Shown here piece after piece: positions 61,246-64,000 of a stretch of DNA of 64,000 bases. The position numbers and the translations under genes are program-made. The first letter of the stretch is position 1; every line of letters starts with the position of its first letter. Source of the DNA: Latrodectus hesperus (taxonomy: Eukaryota > Arthropoda > Arachnida > Araneae > Theridiidae); NCBI GenBank assembly GCA_037975125.1, contig CM075862.1, forward strand, positions 61,356,779 to 61,420,778, written 5' to 3'. Under the pieces are notes generated by a model, which did not search any database, was not told the origin of the DNA, and saw only the letters and a list, made by a program, of their open reading frames with translations.

Positions 61246-64000
61246 TTTGGAAACAGAAATTTATTTTGGCTTATTCCTTTATTGTTAGATTTGTTGGTAA
61301 AACTATGAGCTAGTAAAGGTTTGGTATGATTTCCATTTTATGTGCCAATCACTGTACACTTATCTCAACACCCTTAATTATGTCATTTCACACAATAAAC
61401 AGTTTTTAATTGTGAACTATATTTAGAATGAAATTAAACATTGCAGTCTTTCAGGCTTCAAATATCAAAATTTTATAAATACTCATTACAGAAGTATTAC
61501 AAAAGTTATAACTAGACACCAATTTCACAAAGATTACATAAAAAAAACTAAATATCAGTCTAGAGAGGGAGACAGCTGGGTAATAAAACTAAATCAGTAA
61601 TGTAACTATATACATTTTTAAGGAAACTCTAGTTTTAATTACTCACCATGAACTTCTACCCAGTCTTAAGAAAAATCTATACAATTTCTGAAATACAGAA
61701 ACTAAACAGCAATTTTTACAGGGCTGATAACTCGTGCATCTGACTCCTCGCTTCACTTTAAACTAATTATACTTGGTTGAGGTTGATATTTTTACCTCTT
61801 TAGTAGTTCCTAGAACATTTCTATAATGAGTCTATGGTAAGTCTGTTCCTGTTGACTCAAGATTTTGAAAGTGTTGACTCATGCTGTGTCGCCTAGTCAT
61901 CAAAATATCCCTAAGCTGCCTTACATTTTACAAACTTATTTCTCACCTTTCAAATTAGCCGTTTTCATTGAATAAGCATTTTTGGACAATTTTACATTTT
62001 AAATGATAATAGCTCCTAAAAACAAATAATTAAGTAGAAATATAAAACATTTATGCAATTATTTATTCTGTTTAAATTTTTTGTAACAATAATTATTAAT
62101 GAATTTACTTAAGAATTTTGAATAATTTCTTTACCTTTAACAAATCAATTGTTTCATACTATAAATTAATACTTTGTCCACTGGCACACACACACTCATA
62201 CATATATATACATCTTTGAAGCTTAAATAACAATATATTTATAATGTAGTCATTTACTATATATTTTATAATAATGATTTTTCATTTTCTTTTGTTATAT
62301 CTAGTATATATTGATTACTTTATAAGAAAAAATGTAAATATGAATTTTTTTTACTTATGCTAATGTTCAGTCTTATAATCAATTTGTAGTTAAAACTAAT
62401 TTCTATTTTCACTATAATAAATAATGAAAAATATATTTAATGAATACTTTAATACTTTATATTTAAGGTATAATAAAGTAAACAAAATGCATATTTAAAT
62501 TTTACTGTATGAACTAGTATATTGATAACCATAGAAATAGTTATTCTGTTGGTTATTAGTTAAAAAATACATAGAGAGTCTATATTTCTATTTTAAAGTT
62601 AGCATACATCTTTACATTTCTATATTGAGAATATATGCCTGTATTCTTTTAATGAATTTGAAAACATTCTTTCAAATTCTGTAGCTTTTATTTTATAGCA
62701 ATATAACATACGAAAGTACTATGCTAAATTACAGCAAAGTTCAATAATATGAATTAAAAACCACTTCTGTAATGCACATCTTATTACATAGCAATCTAAT
62801 AATGAATGTTGTATAAGAGTTATAATGTTGACTGAATAATTCAACTTCAAATAGTTAGATTCTTCACTCTAAAAATTATTTTTAGATAAATATATTTTAT
62901 TAAATATTTTTTAAAATAAAATATAATAAAATTCTGTTATAACTATTGGCACTCTCATTAAAGTTATTGATAACATTCTAAAAATTATTCAAAATCATTC
63001 TTGCTGCAATTTGTGAGTATATTGTGGAGTAGATATAGTGGAGTGTGTACTTAAAAACAAAAGATTGTTTATTAAGAGTGATTCATTACATAATTTGACC
63101 ACAATATTCTAGGGCTCAATAAACACCTTTCTTCAAGATTTATAGAGGAGTGTAATGTTATAGGTGATAATAAATGCAGCCCTGCTTGAACAGAAACTCC
63201 TAAACAACTATAAAGGGATTTTCAAACTAGGATAACTTTAAACTCAGTAATTGGATATATTAACTTTAATTATTTGTTGACTTAGATTTGTTAATTTTGA
63301 AAATAGTAAAAATCTAATAAACATTGTTGAAATTGAAAAAAGTTTCAGTAATGCTATATTTGATTTAAATTCAAGATATTTAATTTTTGAGTTTATAAAT
63401 AAAAATAGTTTTATGAAAATATAATTCTACAGTAGTCAATATTAATTTGAAAATTCATTCTATGTAGTAAAATCGTCAAAATTACATAAGCTTTTATAGT
63501 CATTGAAATATTAAATAAATTCATTTTTAGGATGTTATTTTGTCAGTATAAAATAATTCAGATATGTATTTTATTATACATACTTATACTATCTTCAATA
63601 TTTTATAATGATAAATATTATATTATGGTGAATATAGTAAAATAATTATGTATTAATACAATATAATATTAATTTGTCATGAAAATGTTTTTTACTGGAA
63701 AAATATTTTTGTGACTGATAAATTAAATTGTAAAAGAAATAAAAGCAATTACAGTTCAGTATTAAACTAAATGTTCATATTTTTTATGTCTTAGTATTCT
63801 TTAAATATTGCATAATTATTTGGTACCAGATTGATATATTGGTTAGAAGTTTAACTAGAAACACAAGTGGTAAACTTAATTGTTATAACTTAATGAAAAT
63901 AACTGATTATATTTCTATATGAAATATTATTGAGCAAATATCTTATGGGACAATTAATTGTAATAAATTAACAATTGTGTAATAAAGCAATTGTACTTTT
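61246..64000. other. AT-rich sequence, no exon recognised
   Basis: Probably intron of the plus-strand gene if that gene continues. The clearest exon-like spot (acceptor at about 61801, donor GTAAGT at 61837) has stops in all three frames and was rejected. A short (AC)n/(AT)n tract lies at about 62184-62208. Confidence 0.4.

Noticed and set aside
61790..61842. Exon 6 of the plus-strand gene (acceptor near 61801, GTAAGT donor at 61837)
   Set aside because: All three frames contain stops between the two splice sites, so it cannot be internal coding sequence.

Overview
This window is AT-rich eukaryotic DNA, most likely from an arthropod and plausibly a spider. The evidence is short exons separated by multi-kilobase AT-rich introns, canonical GT-AG splice sites, many (TA)n tracts, and a mix of BEL/Pao, I/LOA-type LINE, Tc1/mariner, Tigger, hAT and tRNA-SINE sequences. 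The taxon call is inference, because no rRNA, mitochondrial or other diagnostic gene is present.

Two host genes can be supported. On the minus strand, a complete three-exon gene (38838 down to 31436) encodes a 261-residue TEX264-like protein, an ER membrane protein that in vertebrates is an ER-phagy receptor. It has an N-terminal membrane anchor, a GyrI-like domain and a short acidic tail. Diverging from it on the plus strand, 632 bp away, a second gene starts at 39471. Five phase-compatible exons up to 49597 encode the N-terminus of an unidentified type II membrane protein (short cytosolic tail, one membrane segment, luminal stem with NET sequons). No later exon was recognised, so the gene probably runs past the right edge. 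A THAP zinc-finger exon on the minus strand at 8898-9005 may be a third gene or a P-element relic.

Most other recognisable sequence is mobile DNA. Left part (1-31 kb): a shrunken minus-strand BEL/Pao relic (2607-5128); a 2.5-kb non-coding element with terminal inverted repeats and TAA target duplications (9231-11755); an LTR remnant split by that element and by a tRNA-derived SINE (11788-11960); a Tigger transposase relic near 14 kb; a hAT transposase tail at 20.8 kb; and older SINE copies. The rest is AT-rich sequence with (TA)n arrays, one about 685 bp long.

Right part (40-64 kb): a pogo/Tigger-like MITE (40255-41097); a Tc1-like element (41318-42727) with five Arg-to-stop changes and one frameshift; a 797-bp internally deleted LINE with both ends and its target duplication (43350-44146); a mariner relic (about 45 kb); and a BEL/Pao retrotransposon (50505-61240) with both LTRs. 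A nearly full-length LINE of the same family as the 43-kb copy is inserted antisense in the BEL integrase (55554-60305). If the plus-strand gene continues past the window, this whole nest lies in one of its introns.

A pair of inverted, diverged repeats of about 1.5 kb (660-2320 and 35950-37350) share an internal cluster of GATATC sites. The second copy lies in TEX264 intron 1. This is the least explained structure here. Several long near-perfect hairpins are scattered through the AT-rich DNA. I see no CRISPR array, operon or prokaryotic feature.
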